Shown here in pieces: positions 16,118 through 24,155 of a stretch of DNA of 64,000 nt. The notes under the pieces were generated by a model. That model was not told the DNA's origin and searched no databases. It saw only the letters and a list, made by a program, of their open reading frames with translations. Positions within the stretch are counted from its first letter, which is position 1. Each line of letters opens with the position of its first letter. A program made the position numbers and the translations under genes. This DNA comes from Cystobacter fuscus (GTDB lineage Bacteria > Myxococcota > Myxococcia > Myxococcales > Myxococcaceae): contig NZ_CP022098.1 in the NCBI RefSeq assembly GCF_002305875.1, positions 9,734,001 to 9,798,000 on the forward strand, written 5' to 3'.

Positions 16118-18982
16118 TCAATGGATGTTCCAGAGGAGGGCCGGCGAGGGCGGCTCCTCATCCACGACAGGCTGATGGTCTTGCACGACGGAAATCGGCT
16201 CGAACGATGTGTCGTGCGACGCGATGTTCCTGACCACGCTGTGGGAAAGAGCGAACGGGAGCACGATGCTCGCCCAGTCGTTGTGATCGTAGAGCACCTC
16301 GAACACAGTGTCTCGATTGACATCAAAGGTGGTCGTACTGATGAAGCCGCTGTTGTCATAGTCGATGGACGTGGCCCCCGCGCGGCACATCCCGGCCGAT
16401 TCATTCAAGGCGGTCTCGTTGATGACGCCACCAGAGCCATCCGAGTAATCCAAGACGAAAGTGGTGCTCAGCGGAGAGTCCGCCAGGTCATCAACCCCAT
16501 CGTATCCCTTCAGCCTATTGCGGAGGTAATACCGGTCGCCCGCGGAGCTTCCAGAGATCGGGCCCAAGCCCTCGAGCTCGTACAGTTGGTTCATGACACT
16601 CAGGTAGTTGGGCTTGAGATTGGTCTCCACGTTGCCGCCATGACGAAGGCCGAGGTTATGGCCGAGCTCATGCATGAAGACGGCGGCCTGGTAGTTGATG
16701 ATCTGGTTGCGCAGCGCCGCCGTGTCCGTGCTCAACTTGTACGCGCTCAGCGACACCAGGAAATCGTTACCGAGGCGCTCGGCGTTGCCACTGTTGCCCG
16801 GGGCGGTGCCACTTACAGTCTGGGTGCTGCCGAAAACGCAGTAGTGAAAGGCCGCACGGCGGGCGAAGTCCATGTGCGCCGACTTGAGTTCGTAGACGCT
16901 GGCCGCCTCCCCCCCGGCTCGCGTCATGTTGATGCTGGAGGCGAAGGGCACCTCCGGGAGGCCTTGACCCAGGTTGTAGTTCGCCGGGTTGAAGCTCGCG
17001 CTGAAACGCGTGCCCACGTCGATATGAAGCTGGATGCCGCGCCTGGCGAAGACCGCGACGACCTTATCCAGGGCTTCCTTCTGAGGAAGGATGATGGGGT
17101 TGGTGGACTGCATGTGGTCCACCTCGATGAAGAGGTCACGCTGCGCGGTGCGTGCGCCCATGGCGTACAGGTCCAGACCCGCGAAACGGCCGCCCGCAAC
17201 CTCGGCGGAGTCGGGAATCCCGTCCGAGTCATCGTCAACGGCACCCGCGGGCACATCGTTGGGGCCCGCCGGCGTCGAGAACGCCCGCGAGGACCAGTCG
17301 CTCGAGCCGTTGGTGTCGTTGGCACCCGTGACGCGCACGAAAGAAACCGACGAGGAGCCATCCGCCGGCAGATTGGGCACATTCGAAGTGCCCGTCCAAG
17401 CGCCCTCCGACAGGGGCGCTTGGGTGCTGGTGCCGAAGCGGACGAAGTCGACCGTCTCGCCGATGTCGCTCCGGACCAACTCGATGAAGGTAGCCCCCGA
17501 CCAGAGCGGAACCAGGGCCGGCTCCTCCCTCAGCCAGATCATCTGACTCGACTCGAAGTTCTCCGAGGGGAAGGCCTTGCCCGAGACGACGATGTACGCG
17601 CCCGGAGCCAGGAGGCGCGAGGGCAGCGGAAACAGCATGACCTCCTTGAACAGCCAGGAACTCGTACTCGTGTCGAACGCCCGGGCACGGAGCGCATAGT
17701 CCGCGAGCTGGACGGGCGCGCTGGTGAGGTTGCGCAGCTCGAGCCATCCGGGCCGGTTGCTGCCAGTGCCCGAGCTCACCTCCGTGATGGACAGGGGGAG
17801 CGGCAGCACCTGCACGCTCTTCGAATTGGACCTGGTGGGATCGTAGACCGAGGTGGCCTGCACCGTGGCGTTCAGGGTACTGGCGGTACGCGGCGCGGTG
17901 TAGCGCGCGAACCGCATGTTGGGACGCGCGGTGTCGTTGGGGAGCGGCTCCAACACGCCACCTCCCGACACCAGCTTCCATTCGACCTTGGAGCCGAATG
18001 GCGCCGCCCCCACAAGCGTGGCCGAGAACACCACGGCATTGCCCGCGTAGAGCTGGGGGCGGGCGGCTGAGAGATCAACCGCGGAGACGAACGGAGCCTT
18101 GAGCACGAGGGTCACGGAGTCGGCCTTGGTGCCATCGGCCACGGACGTCGCGGTGACCGTCACCTGCGTGTCCGCCCCGATGGCATCGGGCGCCGTATAG
18201 ATGACATGCAAGCCCGAGGTGGCCGAGAGCGAGCCGCTGCCCCCCTCCACGCTCCAGATCACCTCGGAGCTGAAGGCGCCAGCGCCCGTCACCAAGGCGT
18301 CGAGTGCCACGCTCTCCTTCTCGACCAGCTCCGTGCGCGCCGCCGTCACCTTCACGGCGGTGATGAGCGGAGCCTTGAGCGTGAGGGTCGTGGAAGCGGA
18401 ACGCGAGGGCATCTGCACGGAGGTCGCGGTCACGATGACTTGAGTATCCGTGCTCACCACGTCGGGCGCCGTGTAGACGACGCCGGCCCCCGTGGTGGCC
18501 GAGAGCGAGCCTTCTCCCTCCACGCTCCAGGTCACCTCGGAGCTGAAGGAACTGGTGCCCGTCACCGCGGCCTCGAGTGCCACGCTATCCTGGGCGAACA
18601 ACTCGCTGCGCGCCGCCGTCACCTGCACACCGGTGACGCCGGGAGCCGCCAGGAGGGTCAGGGTCACGGAAGCGGAGCGCTCAGACGTCCGCTCGGTCAC
18701 TGTGACCGTGACCTGCGTGTCCTCACTCACCCCGTCGGGCGCGGTATAGGAGACGGAAGAACCGGTGGTGGACGAGAGTTCGCCCCCGCCAGTCGCGGTC
18801 CATTGAAGATCGGGGATGAAGGGACCCTCGCCAAAGACCGAGGCCGTGAGGGTCGTCTTCTCACCGGGAAGGAGCTGACTGGCCTCGCTGGTGACTTGAA
18901 CCTCGGTCACCTTCGGATTGAGCACCTCGCAACCGCTCAACACGAGCGCGACGAACAAAACCGTCCCTAGCGACTTCACCAT
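16118..18982 (-). CDS. Ig-repeat metzincin lipoprotein
   Basis: A 954-residue secreted protein. The signal ends in lipobox VLSGC (Cys18). Residues about 25-410 hold four tandem bacterial Ig-like domains, each about 95 residues, with the recurring YTAPD and VTVTATS motifs. About 420-560 is a lamin-tail-like domain (ITEVSSG, PGWLELRNLTSAPVQL). A Ca-binding-like DDDSDGIPDSAE leads into the catalytic domain, whose zinc motif HELGHNLGLRHGG has ligands H771, H775 and H781, followed by a Met-turn candidate (YLSVMNQ). The lamin-tail and metzincin domains suggest a surface endoprotease. GAGGGAG precedes the ATG at 18982. The catalytic end is AT-richer than flanking genes, and the gene is bracketed by direct repeats. 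Confidence 0.88.
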   Translation of the reverse strand: MVKSLGTVLFVALVLSGCEVLNPKVTEVQVTSEASQLLPGEKTTLTASVFGEGPFIPDLQWTATGGGELSSTTGSSVSYTAPDGVSEDTQVTVTVTERTSERSASVTLTLLAAPGVTGVQVTAARSELFAQDSVALEAAVTGTSSFSSEVTWSVEGEGSLSATTGAGVVYTAPDVVSTDTQVIVTATSVQMPSRSASTTLTLKAPLITAVKVTAARTELVEKESVALDALVTGAGAFSSEVIWSVEGGSGSLSATSGLHVIYTAPDAIGADTQVTVTATSVADGTKADSVTLVLKAPFVSAVDLSAARPQLYAGNAVVFSATLVGAAPFGSKVEWKLVSGGGVLEPLPNDTARPNMRFARYTAPRTASTLNATVQATSVYDPTRSNSKSVQVLPLPLSITEVSSGTGSNRPGWLELRNLTSAPVQLADYALRARAFDTSTSSWLFKEVMLFPLPSRLLAPGAYIVVSGKAFPSENFESSQMIWLREEPALVPLWSGATFIELVRSDIGETVDFVRFGTSTQAPLSEGAWTGTSNVPNLPADGSSSVSFVRVTGANDTNGSSDWSSRAFSTPAGPNDVPAGAVDDDSDGIPDSAEVAGGRFAGLDLYAMGARTAQRDLFIEVDHMQSTNPIILPQKEALDKVVAVFARRGIQLHIDVGTRFSASFNPANYNLGQGLPEVPFASSINMTRAGGEAASVYELKSAHMDFARRAAFHYCVFGSTQTVSGTAPGNSGNAERLGNDFLVSLSAYKLSTDTAALRNQIINYQAAVFMHELGHNLGLRHGGNVETNLKPNYLSVMNQLYELEGLGPISGSSAGDRYYLRNRLKGYDGVDDLADSPLSTTFVLDYSDGSGGVINETALNESAGMCRAGATSIDYDNSGFISTTTFDVNRDTVFEVLYDHNDWASIVLPFALSHSVVRNIASHDTSFEPISVVQDHQPVVDEEPPSPALLWNIH

Positions 18983-19372
18983 GAATTCTCCCTCTGAGGC
19001 TACACCGCCCCCTGGAGTCACGGCCTCGCCGTGTCCAACTCAGGGTATCTAGCGCGGAAGACACTAGATGAAGCCAGGCAATGCAAGCAACGAAGTGGCA
19101 TCCAGACGTCGTACGCCAGGGGCAAAACGCACCAATAAACCGTCAACGCCTACCCTTCTTCTTGATCTCGCTTCCCTTGAATTAAATGCTGAACCCATCC
19201 AGGGTGATGGCATTGCCGGAAAAGTTCACCATGCCGGTTTTTTTGCGCGAGATGCCACGGTGATGCAAGGCATTACTCATCGTCGACAATCAGACGTTCT
19301 CTTGCAGCTCGACCCAGTCATGGACAACCCGGGTTTCAAGGTGCCAGGGCCCGGGACCGTGGTGCGGGAACG
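18983..19372. other. AT-rich intergenic region between nrtR and the metalloprotease gene
   Basis: About 390 bp with much lower GC than the flanks and no convincing gene on either strand. It contains a perfect inverted repeat ATCTAG/CTAGAT (about 19047-19069), a TAGATA sequence that could be the minus-strand -10 of the metalloprotease, and a plus-strand GGCAT/ATGCC stem followed by seven T (19238-19244) that looks like an orphan intrinsic terminator. It reads as a degraded, possibly acquired segment. Confidence 0.45.
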
Positions 19373-20137
19373 TCAGGCGGGACGCGTCCCGCCCTTGTGC
19401 CCACGCGCCGACGGCTCCGGGCTCGCCGCGCGGAAGCGGTAGAGCGCGGCGGGCTTGGAGGCGGTGCGCCGCACGCCGGGCGCCGCTTCCAGCACCCCGT
19501 CCTCGATGAGCCGCTTCACCTTGCGGCGGAAGTTGCCCGGATCCTGCGGCTCGCCCTTCACCGCGGAGAACACCGCGCGCAGCTCCGGAATGGTGAAGCG
19601 CTCGGGCACCAGCGAGAACGCCAGCGACGAGGTGTCCAGCTTCTCGCGCATCCGCGCCAGCGCCACCCGCAGGATGTCCTCGTGGTCGAACGCCAGGGTG
19701 CTCGCGTCCAGCCGCTCCACCGCCTCCCAGCGCGCCTCCGCCGCGTCTCCCCCCGCCCGCACCCGCCGCGCCAGCTCGGGCCGCACCAGGGCGTAGTACG
19801 CCACCGAGACCACCCTCATGCGCGGATCCCTCCCCGGCCGGCCGAACGTGGCGAACTGCTCCAGCAGCACGTCCCGCGACTCCAGCCCCGTCTCCTCGTG
19901 CAGCTCGCGCACCGCCGCCACGTCCAGGTCCTCGCCCTGGTCCTCCATGCCGTCGCCCACGCGCAGGATGCCTCCCGGCAGCGCCAGCTTCCCCTCGAAG
20001 GGAGGCTCGCCCCGGCGGATGAGCAGCACGTGCAGCGCCCCGTCCACCAGCGTGAGGACGACCAGGTCCACCGCCACCGCCGGACGCGCGTAGGGAGCCA
20101 GCGACTGGCGCGCCCGCTGGACCTCGGGCGACCTCAC
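19373..20137 (-). CDS. nrtR: NrtR-type NUDIX transcriptional regulator of NAD metabolism
   Basis: A 254-residue protein. Residues about 15-150 are a NUDIX domain with RELHEETGL of the Nudix box but an insertion before it, consistent with a sensor rather than a strong hydrolase. Residues about 160-235 form the winged-helix DNA-binding region typical of NrtR (FTIPELRAVFSAVKGE, NFRRKVKRLIEDGVL). NrtR proteins bind ADP-ribose or related NAD intermediates and repress NAD biosynthesis and salvage genes. The GTG start overlaps the stop of the nicotinamidase gene by 4 bp (GTGA). Its 3' end contains the 36-bp sequence repeated at 16026. Confidence 0.85.
   Translation of the reverse strand: MRSPEVQRARQSLAPYARPAVAVDLVVLTLVDGALHVLLIRRGEPPFEGKLALPGGILRVGDGMEDQGEDLDVAAVRELHEETGLESRDVLLEQFATFGRPGRDPRMRVVSVAYYALVRPELARRVRAGGDAAEARWEAVERLDASTLAFDHEDILRVALARMREKLDTSSLAFSLVPERFTIPELRAVFSAVKGEPQDPGNFRRKVKRLIEDGVLEAAPGVRRTASKPAALYRFRAASPEPSARGHKGGTRPA
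19424..19459. repeat. 36-bp direct repeat, copy B (inside the nrtR 3' end)
   Basis: The partner of the copy at 16026-16061, with 32 of 36 identical positions in the same orientation. Here it encodes the SKPAALYRFRAA segment near the C-terminus of NrtR. The two copies bracket the metalloprotease gene and its AT-rich upstream region, about 3.4 kb. Confidence 0.6.
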
Positions 20138-21105
20138 CCCTCGATCGGGTCGGTGGTGCGCACCACCTTCATTCCCGCCTCCTGCAACGCGCGCATCGCC
20201 TCGTTCGCCACGCGCGGGAAGTCCAACCCCGGCGGCAACGGCTCCAACGGCGGCGCGGGCACCGGGCTCATCGCGTCCTCCAGGATGTGGATGCGCCCCA
20301 TCTTCGAGCGGTCCGTCTCCTCGATGCGCCGCTTGAGGTCCATCAGCGTCGACAGCACGCAGTGCGACTTGGCCTGGCCGAACACGTACACCCGGTCGAA
20401 CGTGAGCAGATGATCGAAGAGCTCCTGGTCGAACCGGCCCACCGTGCGCCCCGACACCTCCGTCACCTCGGGGGAGAACACCGAGTAGTTCTCCGTGAGC
20501 GCCTCCTCGCCCTTCTGGATGATGTGCGTGGGCGTGTCGCGCGCCAGCGCGTGGAAGAGGCTCGCCTCCATCATCGCCGGCAGCAGCGCGTGGCTCAGCC
20601 CCCCGAGCAGCGCGTGGTAGGGCCACACCGTGAGCACGTAGCGGCCCGTGGCCTCCAGGCGCTCGCAGTAGGCGAGGCTCTCCTCGGGATGCCGCGTGGC
20701 GCGCCACCGGCCCGAGCGCACGTCCGCCGGGGTGATGACCGTGAGGGGCGGAGGCGGCTGGCCGTCCGGATCCCGCCACCACCCGGGGTGGAAGATCTGG
20801 AAGACGCGGTGGGTGTCCATGGAGAACACCAGCCCGGTGATGCGATCCAGGTTCCTGTACAGCCAGCGTAGGGTGCGCTGGGAGTCCTCCACGGCGCCCG
20901 GCACGAAGAGGCTCGCCCCGGGCTGGCAGAAGGCCACCTGCGCGTCGATGCCGAAGGCGGCGATGCGCAGCCGATCCTCACGCGCGGGGCGCACCCCATG
21001 CTCCCGGGCGTAGCGGCGCGCCTCGTCCGTCACCCGCGCGGCGCGCTCCAGGTACAGCGAGCCCACGTGGGCATCGTCATAGAACGACGGAAGGGGGAGC
21101 GACAT
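20134..21105 (-). CDS. pncA: Nicotinamidase (isochorismatase-like cysteine hydrolase)
   Basis: A 323-residue cytoplasmic hydrolase that should convert nicotinamide to nicotinate and ammonia. The catalytic triad is complete: Asp54 (FGIDAQVAF), Lys198 (IIQKGEEAL) and Cys249 (SHCVLSTLMD). The metal-site pattern D97-T-H99 with H106 is present. It is longer than the usual about 200 residues, with N- and C-terminal extensions. GGAGA lies upstream of the ATG. It sits 18 bp after pncB and overlaps nrtR by 4 bp, so the nicotinate it makes can be used directly by the phosphoribosyltransferase encoded upstream. Confidence 0.87.
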   Translation of the reverse strand: MSLPLPSFYDDAHVGSLYLERAARVTDEARRYAREHGVRPAREDRLRIAAFGIDAQVAFCQPGASLFVPGAVEDSQRTLRWLYRNLDRITGLVFSMDTHRVFQIFHPGWWRDPDGQPPPPLTVITPADVRSGRWRATRHPEESLAYCERLEATGRYVLTVWPYHALLGGLSHALLPAMMEASLFHALARDTPTHIIQKGEEALTENYSVFSPEVTEVSGRTVGRFDQELFDHLLTFDRVYVFGQAKSHCVLSTLMDLKRRIEETDRSKMGRIHILEDAMSPVPAPPLEPLPPGLDFPRVANEAMRALQEAGMKVVRTTDPIEG

Positions 21106-21123
21106 GGCGTTCTCCAGGAAGCG

Positions 21124-22560
21124 TCACGAGGGAGTCGGGAAACCGCGGGGGAAGTGCCGCAGGCGCAGCTCGTCCACCAACGCCTGGGTGGTCCGGGTGT
21201 ACGCGACGCGCTGCTCGCCGCCGACGGGCGCCGAGGTGTCCGCTGGCGCGCCGGAGAGCAGCTCATAGCCCTCGGGCACGGGCTCCCCCTCCTGGCCGAT
21301 GAGCCCGATGGGGCCCGAGCCACCGCGGCGACGGAAGACCACCGGCGTGCCCGGGATGCTCTGCTTGCCCTCGGCCAGCTCGTTGCCGAACTTCATCGTC
21401 GGCGAGTGGCCCGTGCGCGCCAGCTTGTACACCGCCGCCACCCGGTCGCGCGTGAAGGGGCACGCCATGGTGCGCGCCACGATGAACCCGCCGTACCCGT
21501 AGAACTGCTGCGAGGGCGCCCAGCCGAAATCGCGGCGCAGCGCCTCGAACTCGCGCGTGGCCTGCGCGTCCAGACCGTCCTCGAGGATGAGCACCGGCTT
21601 GATGCCCTCCGCCTTCGCGCGCGACACCGCCTGGGTGTACTGCGTCTTCTTGTCCCCGGAGTCGAAGCGGATGGAGTCCCCCGCGCCCGGCTCCTCGTGG
21701 ATGATGCGGAAGGCCGTGGGCAGACCCGAGCCCAGGGTGTCATACGTGTCCAGCAGGAAGCTGGAGCGCTCGGGACGCCGCTCGCGGATGGCGCGGAAGG
21801 CCGCCTCGTCCTGGCCGTAGCGCTGCACGTGCTCGTGGCCCATGGTGCCCACCGGAATCATCCCCAGCTTCTTCGCCAGGTACACGTTGCTCGTGCGCAT
21901 GACTCCGGCCTCGCGGCAGGCGCTCACGGCGATCTCGTGCTGCTGCAGACACGTCGCCGCGCGCAGCCCCACCTCGAAGATGCGGCTCGGGTCGCCCACC
22001 GCCTCCACCAGATCCTTCACCACCGCCAGCACCCGCGCGTGGTAGCCCTCGGAGTCCACGGTGATGGGCACGGCGGCCACGCCCACCGCGTCCAGCGTCT
22101 CCAGGGCGATGCGCTTCTCCTCCTCGCACGAGACCACGGCCAGCGCCCGCGCCAGCGCCTCGCGGTCCGCCAGCGCCTGCGTGGCCACCTGGATGCGGAA
22201 GTTGAGCTGCAAGAGCAGTGGCTCCAGCCACGACACCAGGGCCGAGCTGCCCGTGAGGGTGAAGACCGGCTCGCGCGCGTAGAAGCGCGCGCCGCGCGGC
22301 AGGGCCCGGATGATGAGCCGCTGCTTGCGGATGGCCGCCTTGAAGCCCGCCCCCATCTCGTAGCTGTTGCGGGCCAGGTAGGCGTAGTCCTCTTCCGTGG
22401 GCTCCGGCAGCAGGGCTCGCACATGGGACTCGACGTCCACCGGCACCACCTGCTGCCCTCCCTTGCGGTGCGAGTAGTAGAACGTCTCCTGACGCAGCGG
22501 CCAGCCAGCCTCCGCCATGCTGAACTTGTAGCCGTCCGTCGCGAGCAGCGGACTTCCCAT
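21124..22560 (-). CDS. pncB: Nicotinate phosphoribosyltransferase
   Basis: A 478-residue enzyme of the Preiss-Handler NAD salvage pathway: nicotinate + PRPP (+ATP) to nicotinate mononucleotide. Family signatures are LLATDGYKFSMAEAG at the N-terminus, ETFYYSHRKGG, SNVYLAKKLGMIPVGTMGHEHVQ (active-site region), LLDTYDT and SIRFDSGDKK. The length is normal for the family. A perfect AGGAGG lies 6 nt upstream of the ATG. It is the first gene of the pncB-pncA-nrtR operon, with a palindrome just upstream. Confidence 0.93.
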   Translation of the reverse strand: MGSPLLATDGYKFSMAEAGWPLRQETFYYSHRKGGQQVVPVDVESHVRALLPEPTEEDYAYLARNSYEMGAGFKAAIRKQRLIIRALPRGARFYAREPVFTLTGSSALVSWLEPLLLQLNFRIQVATQALADREALARALAVVSCEEEKRIALETLDAVGVAAVPITVDSEGYHARVLAVVKDLVEAVGDPSRIFEVGLRAATCLQQHEIAVSACREAGVMRTSNVYLAKKLGMIPVGTMGHEHVQRYGQDEAAFRAIRERRPERSSFLLDTYDTLGSGLPTAFRIIHEEPGAGDSIRFDSGDKKTQYTQAVSRAKAEGIKPVLILEDGLDAQATREFEALRRDFGWAPSQQFYGYGGFIVARTMACPFTRDRVAAVYKLARTGHSPTMKFGNELAEGKQSIPGTPVVFRRRGGSGPIGLIGQEGEPVPEGYELLSGAPADTSAPVGGEQRVAYTRTTQALVDELRLRHFPRGFPTPS

Positions 22561-22589
22561 GGTGTGCCTCCTGGCACCACTCTAATGGG

Positions 22590-22620
22590 CCGAGAAAAAG
22601 TCCTCAATACTCTTTCTCGG
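22590..22620 (-). promoter_or_regulatory. Palindrome upstream of pncB, candidate NrtR operator
   Basis: CCGAGAAAAAG (22590-22600) and CTCTTTCTCGG (22610-22620) are inverted copies with one mismatch in 11, separated by 9 bp. It lies 30-60 nt upstream of the pncB start, where a repressor would block transcription of the operon that ends in nrtR. It could alternatively be an mRNA leader hairpin. Confidence 0.5.
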
Positions 22621-22876
22621 GGACCGGGACTCCGCCCGCCGCCCGCCACGAACGGCAGTCACCACCTGGTGACAACAGACACCAGGGAACGCATGTTCGC
22701 TGTCGCCGTGTCAGCCCGGAACACGCGTGCGAAGCAGCCTTTGCTCGAAGTGCCAGTCCTTGGCTAGCGTGGACGCCAGACATTGGCATGCCCACTGCAA
22801 ATTCCCCGCGGCGTCGCTGACGACTCCGCCTCCCGAGTCGGCTCTCCCCCGTCGCGCCTTCCCCCCGGAGTCACCC
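22621..22876. other. Divergent intergenic region between pncB and the repeat protein gene
   Basis: Together with the palindrome this makes a gene-free gap of about 315 bp. It must hold the pncB promoter (minus strand) and that of the gene at 22877 (plus strand). No clear -35/-10 pair is visible to me. Confidence 0.35.
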
Positions 22877-23410
22877 ATGGCCATCCCCCCCAGCATCGGC
22901 AAACCCGGCCTCCCCCCGCTCGTCAGGACCACCCAGGAGCAGCAGGGCAAGATGCTGGGCAAGATCGCCGAGGGCATGAAGAGCGGAGCCATCACCCCCA
23001 AGGAGTCTCGCAAGCTGCTCGAGGGCCAGCAGAAGCTGTCCGCGTCCGTGGAGTCCGCCCTGGCCGACGGCGAGGTCTCCGCGGACGAGGAGATCGGCCT
23101 GCTCAAGCAGGGCCTGGACAACCTCAAGAACATCAAGGCGGCCTACGAGAACAACACCCAGGACGCCTTCGCTTCCGAGTCGGTGAGCGCCCCGGGGCAG
23201 GTGCGACAGATTGGCGCCATCGCCGAGGGCATCCGCCAGGGAACCATCGATCCCAAGGAGGCGCAGAAGCTCCTCGAGGGGCAGATCGCGCTCCTCAAGG
23301 CCCGCGCCGAGTCCACCACCCCCGAGGACCTGGCCTTCCTGGACATGTCCGAGGAGCTGCAAGGCCTGGAGATCGAGCTCGCGAAGCTGATCAATCTCAC
23401 CGCCGGCTGA
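22877..23410 (+). CDS. Hypothetical protein with an internal duplication
   Basis: A 177-residue hydrophilic, helix-rich protein with no signal peptide. It contains two copies of an about 22-residue helical motif: IAEGMKSGAITPKESRKLLE (about 32-54) and IAEGIRQGTIDPKEAQKLLE (about 117-139), each followed by a second acidic helix, so it looks like two copies of one small helical domain. Between them, SALADGEVSADEEIGLL resembles an EF-hand-like acidic loop. GGAG lies 7 nt before the ATG at 22877. No family was recognised. Confidence 0.65.
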   Translation: MAIPPSIGKPGLPPLVRTTQEQQGKMLGKIAEGMKSGAITPKESRKLLEGQQKLSASVESALADGEVSADEEIGLLKQGLDNLKNIKAAYENNTQDAFASESVSAPGQVRQIGAIAEGIRQGTIDPKEAQKLLEGQIALLKARAESTTPEDLAFLDMSEELQGLEIELAKLINLTAG

Positions 23411-23485
23411 CCGTCCCCGCCGCGCGCACCGGGCACCGGAGCCTCGAGGACTCCAGCGCCCACGTGCATCGCGAAGGCGCGGGGC

Positions 23486-24154
23486 TCAGCGCTTGGCGCG
23501 GCCGCGCGGCTTGGCCGCCGGGGGCTGGCCGAACACGCGCTGGTAGTCCTTCATGCTGCGGATGATGACCTCGTGGGCCTCGGCGCTGTCGTACATCTCG
23601 ACGATCTCCACCGAGCGCTTGGCCTGACTGGGAAGCTGCTTGTACGTCAGGAAGTAGTGCTTGAGCCGCTCCACGAGCGCGTTGGGCAGCTGCGCCACGT
23701 GCTGGAAGGTCCCGTAGACCAGGTCCGACTCCAGCACGGCGATGATCTTGTCGTCGGCCTCGTTGCCGTCGACCATGCGAAAGCCCCCCACCGGCACGGC
23801 GCGCACCAGCAGCGCCCCCGCGGGGATGACCTTCTCCGTCAACACGCAGATGTCGAGTGGATCCCCATCTCCCTTGATGTCCTTGTGGCCGGTGCGCTCC
23901 GCGCAGCGCCTGGCGACCAGCTCGTCGCAGTAGGTCCGGGGGATGAACCCATAGAGCGTGGGGCACTGGCTGGAGAAGCGCTGAGGCCGGTCCAGCCTCA
24001 GGATGCCCGCCTCCTTGTCGAGCTCGTACTTCACCGTGTCGGTGGGGACGATCTCGATGTACGCGGTGACGCTCTCGGGAGCGTTCTCACCGGGGGAAAT
24101 GCCATGCCAGGGATGGGCCTGGAAGGTGTGGGTCGGCGGATTCTTTGTGGCCAT
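23486..24154 (-). CDS. ppa: Inorganic pyrophosphatase (family I)
   Basis: A 222-residue cytoplasmic enzyme that hydrolyses pyrophosphate to two phosphates and so drives biosynthetic reactions. Family I signatures are visible: KYELDKEAGILRLDR, LYGFIPRTYC, the metal-binding GDGDPLDICVL and DDKIIAVLE. A basic tail (AAKPRGRAKR) is unusual. The ATG at 24154 lies 1 nt after the epmA stop, so translation is probably coupled; a TTG at 24163 would overlap epmA. Confidence 0.9.
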   Translation of the reverse strand: MATKNPPTHTFQAHPWHGISPGENAPESVTAYIEIVPTDTVKYELDKEAGILRLDRPQRFSSQCPTLYGFIPRTYCDELVARRCAERTGHKDIKGDGDPLDICVLTEKVIPAGALLVRAVPVGGFRMVDGNEADDKIIAVLESDLVYGTFQHVAQLPNALVERLKHYFLTYKQLPSQAKRSVEIVEMYDSAEAHEVIIRSMKDYQRVFGQPPAAKPRGRAKR

Positions 24155-24155
24155 G

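Noticed and set aside
17860-18980. Regular repeats that could look like a repeat array.
   Set aside because: They are tandem Ig-like coding domains of the metalloprotease, with no short identical repeats or spacers as in CRISPR.
19068-19442. A 124-codon plus-strand frame across the AT-rich region.
   Set aside because: No ribosome site, no family, and it runs into the antisense of nrtR.
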